NCBI RefSeq assembly: GCF_000003855.2
Contig: NW_003101679.1
Span: forward strand, 485,904 to 496,208
Source of the DNA: Blastomyces gilchristii SLH14081
Taxonomy: Eukaryota > Ascomycota > Eurotiomycetes > Onygenales > Ajellomycetaceae
DNA: 10,305 bases
Direction: 5' to 3'
The notes under the pieces are model-generated. The model saw only the letters and a program-made list of their open reading frames with translations, searched no databases and had not been told where the DNA came from. The translations under genes and the position numbers were made by a program. This document shows, piece by piece, positions 8,311-10,305 of this stretch (positions within the stretch are counted from its first letter, which is position 1; every line of letters begins with the position of its first letter).

Positions 8311-8683
8311 ATCTTGATTTTAAATCATTCTCAGAACTTCTTCTGATCTTATCACTACTGTATAAGACTCTTCACTGTCTTCTTTTTCAATCTCTCACAG
8401 ATGATGTCATCTGTATTATTTCTATACTTAGTTCAGTCTAAATCTATCAGAAGTGTTACTTAAAATCATTATTATTCTACTTTCTTATAAAGTCTCTTCA
8501 AGGTATTATAACATGTCTTATAATCTGTCTTCTCATACTTGAACATCTTCTTCTTCTCTCTCTTCAATCTGTGATAGTACTCACGCGCCTTGATGATCTG
8601 CAGAACTGCAGAATATTTGAAGAGAGATGATATAATTAATTTTAATGAGTGTTAAGAGAGAGTGAAGGCAGAGAAGACAGCTA

Positions 8684-8689
8684 GTAATA

Positions 8690-8725
<36 letters not shown>

Positions 8726-8766
8726 TGATAATAATAATAATAATAATGATAATAATAATGATAATG
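8684..8766. repeat. (TAA)n microsatellite with TGA interruptions
   Basis: More than 25 trinucleotide units, mostly ATA/TAA, with several ATG-type variants. It lies just upstream of the visible start of the lysine-rich pseudogene. An open frame of 67 codons across it on the minus strand is only Tyr/His low-complexity sequence. Confidence 0.9.
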
Positions 8767-8942
8767 AGGAAAGAAAGAGTGCATCAGAATATATTATTAA
8801 CTTATCAAATATAAAGAGATAAAGAAACTATTAACAGCTTTCAGAGATGTACAGAAACAGCTACAATATTATATAGCAACATTATCTTCATTTAATATAT
8901 ACACTATTGATATTCTTTGTATACATTTATCATATAATCTAT

Positions 8943-8950
8943 ATCAGAGA
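8943..8950. repeat. 8-bp target site duplication, left copy, of MITE copy B
   Basis: ATCAGAGA is repeated exactly at 9457-9464. The match extends by two more bases (TA) only because the element itself begins with TA. Confidence 0.92.
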
Positions 8951-9456
8951 TAGACTGACCGTGTGACCGTGTCTGGGACCAGGACCAGATTTTTTGATAG
9001 TCTCATTACCAATTCGACTGATCTCATTACACGGTTTTAACATTAGATAGTAGTCTCATACTGTTCCAGTGGGACTTACTGTCTACTCTTATCACATTTT
9101 TCAAGTGAGACCATGATTTCCACTTCTCAATTTAAATTATTTTTATTGCTTTAAATGACTTTAAATCTCATTTGAGTGTTATCAAAAAGTGTTACTTTTT
9201 AAAAAATTAAAAATAGTCTAAAAAAAACCTTAAAATGTCTAAAAATAGTAACTTTATGCCAAGAATGAGACTAAATGGGACCAAATGAGATCACTTTCTC
9301 ATTTTTTTCAAGTCATGGTTCCATTTTAAGATCTGATATATAGTCACTTTACATGTTTTTTTGATAGTCAGTCCCAGCGGGATTCACGCCAAGAAATGTA
9401 TGAGACCAGATCAAATGAGACCAAACATGAAATTCATGGTCCCGGCGGCCAGTCTA
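8951..9456 (+). mobile_element. hAT-type MITE, copy B (506 bp)
   Basis: It starts TAGACTGACCGTGTGACC and ends GGCGGCCAGTCTA, with terminal inverted repeats TAGACTG and a perfect 8-bp duplication on both sides. Just inside the left end GACCGTGT is repeated twice in tandem (8957-8972). Near the right end a segment of about 40 bases around GCCAAGAA...CAAATGAGA occurs twice (9256-9294 and 9387-9426). There is no coding capacity; the 82-codon open frame starting at 9361 begins in the element, leaves it at 9456 and has no sign of being a gene. Copy B keeps many CC, GG and CG words that are TC, AG or CA in copy A, so it is younger or less mutated. Confidence 0.93.
9176..9201 (+). repeat. 13-bp unit repeat (two units) inside MITE copy B
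   Basis: GTGTTATCAAAAA followed in phase by GTGTTACTTTTTA, identical to the block in copy A. Confidence 0.7.
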
Positions 9457-9464
9457 ATCAGAGA
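9457..9464. repeat. 8-bp target site duplication, right copy, of MITE copy B
   Basis: ATCAGAGA, identical to 8943-8950. Confidence 0.92.
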
Positions 9465-9766
9465 TACATGCAGAAAACAGATCTTTATTACTAGAGAGAA
9501 TGATTGCAACAATTCTCTATTTTCATATTATAAAGATAAGTTATTCTTATTTCTTTCTTCTCTCTTTTCTCTTCTTCTTCAACTCATAACTAAGTTCAAG
9601 CTGATATGAAAACTATTAAAACACTCTTAGAAATTCTCAAATTGAAGAGTATAGACTAATTAAATTTTAAATGCAGATGAATTAAATTACATTTAATAAT
9701 ACTAATTATTTATCTCCTCTTTAATAAAATAACAGTCACATCTTTCCTCTTTCTTTCAAATAAAAC
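9465..9766. other. Non-coding AT-rich stretch
   Basis: Nothing recognisable on either strand. There is a pyrimidine-rich run (TTCTTTCTTCTCTC type) near 9550-9585 but no frame with a plausible product. Confidence 0.45.
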
Positions 9767-9801
9767 ATGGCCTGTGAAAAGTGAGTATTATGCCAGGTCA
9801 T
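9767..9801. repeat. Imperfect inverted repeat
   Basis: ATGGCCTG at 9767-9774 pairs with CAGGTCAT at 9794-9801 in 7 of 8 positions; the mismatch is a C/T change and gives a G-T pair in RNA. Confidence 0.45.
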
Positions 9802-9810
9802 AATAATTAA

Positions 9811-9868
9811 CACAGTCTCAGCATGCAGAGCTGTATACATACAGTGTATACTGAACTGAGAGACTGTG
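9811..9868. repeat. Inverted repeat with palindromic loop
   Basis: CACAGTCTCAG (9811-9821) pairs with CTGAGAGACTGTG (9856-9868), which has two extra bases. The loop contains GTATAC twice (9833-9838 and 9846-9851), itself a palindrome that can pair. Confidence 0.55.
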
Positions 9869-9869
9869 T

Positions 9870-9930
9870 GAGTTGCAAACTGATAACAGCATTTCAGAGA
9901 GAGTTATGCAGTGTGAGAAAGCTGCAACTC
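9870..9930. repeat. Inverted repeat with inner stem
   Basis: GAGTTGCA (9870-9877) pairs perfectly with TGCAACTC (9923-9930). Inside it CTGATAAC (9880-9887) pairs with GTTATGCAG (9903-9911), with one bulged base. It follows the previous inverted repeat with a gap of one base. Confidence 0.55.
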
Positions 9931-9981
9931 TCAGTCACATACATAGAGAATGAATTATCACAGTAAGTGTATGTATATTGC

Positions 9982-10007
9982 ATGAAAGTAACACTTTTTG
10001 ATAATAC
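9982..10007 (-). repeat. 13-bp unit repeat, inverted orientation
   Basis: Read on the minus strand: GTATTATCAAAAA then GTGTTACTTTCAT. It is the only block found in this orientation and lies outside the recognised elements. Confidence 0.65.
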
Positions 10008-10022
10008 TCAGTCTCTGATATC

Positions 10023-10256
10023 ATGAAAATAGAGTCTCTCTGTGAGATCTGTTTTTATCAGAAGTCAGAGAATCTTATATTTCTCAAGATTATCTTTACA
10101 TATCTTATCTGTGAAATTGATGACAAGAATCATCAATTTCAGTGTTCTACTCTTAATATCATTCAAGTGATAGCAGAGTTCACTCTGACCACACTTTTTA
10201 AGTGTATATTTTCTAATTATTCACATTTATACAGATATATACTGATTATTTATTAG
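10023..10256 (+). CDS. Doubtful small open frame, 77 codons
   Basis: ATG 10023 to TAG 10254-10256, with residues such as MKIESLCEICFYQKSEN at the start, a hydrophobic stretch (LIFLKIIFTYLI) and a Tyr-rich end. Composition follows the local AT content, there is no recognisable motif, and no neighbour supports expression. It could be a fragment of a decayed element or chance. I would not count it as a gene without RNA or conservation evidence. Confidence 0.15.
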   Translation: MKIESLCEICFYQKSENLIFLKIIFTYLICEIDDKNHQFQCSTLNIIQVIAEFTLTTLFKCIFSNYSHLYRYILIIY

Positions 10257-10305
10257 ATAATGTTAAGATAATGACTTATTACAGCTGTGTTACTCTCACT
10301 GTGAG

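Larger units (their letters stand above)
7800..8660 (-). pseudogene. Lysine-rich degenerate coding region, unrecognised
   Basis: On the minus strand a frame can be followed from about 8640 (LQIIKAREYYHRLKREKKKM near 8600, then TCYNTLKRLYKKVE) down to about 8220, with stops where Gln or Trp would fit. A second frame runs from about 8130 to the TAG near 7803: MYFMIQNIEKTALLSKYIN, then LATEMKPETADQKM, LTEREQ*KLFSEKIM and a tail of Lys and Asn coded by AAG repeats. The frame changes between the two parts, where a 13-bp repeat block sits (8176-8215). The predicted product is very basic and helical; nothing suggests a membrane or secreted protein. I do not recognise the family. It lies upstream of the transposase on the same strand, so it may be a second gene of a large hAT element, another transposon, or a decayed host gene. 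Helped by the run of sensible residues, I am fairly sure it was once coding. Confidence 0.5.

Noticed and set aside
8443..8458. CAGTCTA followed by AATCTATC as the missing hAT left end
   Set aside because: Only the outer 8 bases fit the MITE left end; the next bases do not, the 8-bp flank agrees with AATATCTC in only 6 of 8, and the lysine-rich frame reads straight through.
8581..8784. 67-codon open frame on the minus strand
   Set aside because: Mostly Tyr/His from the (TAA)n microsatellite, and out of frame with the readable lysine-rich pseudogene that overlaps it.
9361..9609. 82-codon open frame on the + strand
   Set aside because: It starts in the right end of MITE copy B and runs into unrelated flank; MITE copy A has no equivalent product.
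1..10305. Reassigned stop codons (alternative genetic code) to explain in-frame TAA/TAG/TGA
   Set aside because: The same copies show missing catalytic residues, frameshifts and transition differences between the MITEs, all of which fit mutational decay better.

Overview
The window is a gene-poor, strongly AT-rich graveyard of nested transposable elements. CpG, CC and GG are very scarce. Reading frames of recognisable transposon proteins are broken mainly by Gln codons turned into TAA/TAG and Trp codons turned into TGA. This C-to-T / G-to-A pattern in repeated DNA is what repeat-induced point mutation (RIP) leaves in filamentous ascomycetes. Together with a Tad-like LINE and a hAT element it suggests an AT-rich, RIP-affected compartment of a Pezizomycotina-type fungal genome. 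The species cannot be told from the sequence. No intact gene is visible, and the open frames that start with ATG are short and mostly antisense or low-complexity shadows.

Layout. (1) 1-858: an unrecognised frame open at the left edge (1-159), then non-coding AT-rich DNA with small hairpins and a 53-bp tandem repeat (691-831) directly upstream of a LINE. (2) 859-4615: a Tad-like non-LTR retrotransposon on the + strand. ORF1 (gag with degenerate zinc knuckles, 859-2464) overlaps the start of ORF2 at an ATAA that was probably ATGA. ORF2 holds the endonuclease domain and only the first residues of the reverse transcriptase. (3) 2766-3271: a 506-bp non-autonomous hAT element (MITE) inserted in the ORF2 endonuclease, with an 8-bp target duplication. 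(4) From 4616 rightwards: a hAT DNA transposon on the minus strand, inserted in the first reverse transcriptase motif. Its degenerate transposase can be followed from about 7350 down to about 4960. Its right end matches the right end of the MITEs, so the MITEs belong to the same mobilisation family. Its left end is not found. (5) 7800-8660: a second minus-strand, lysine-rich pseudogene that I do not recognise, with microsatellites. (6) 8951-9456: a second 506-bp MITE copy with a perfect 8-bp target duplication and less mutation. (7) 9465-10305: non-coding DNA with a cluster of inverted repeats and one doubtful small ORF.

History as read: the LINE came first, was then hit by the MITE and by the hAT element, and all copies decayed by RIP-like transitions. 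Seven sites scattered over these layers carry one to five copies of a 13-bp unit (consensus GTRTTATCAAAAA). The unit is not explained by any of the elements and is the most intriguing unexplained signal here.
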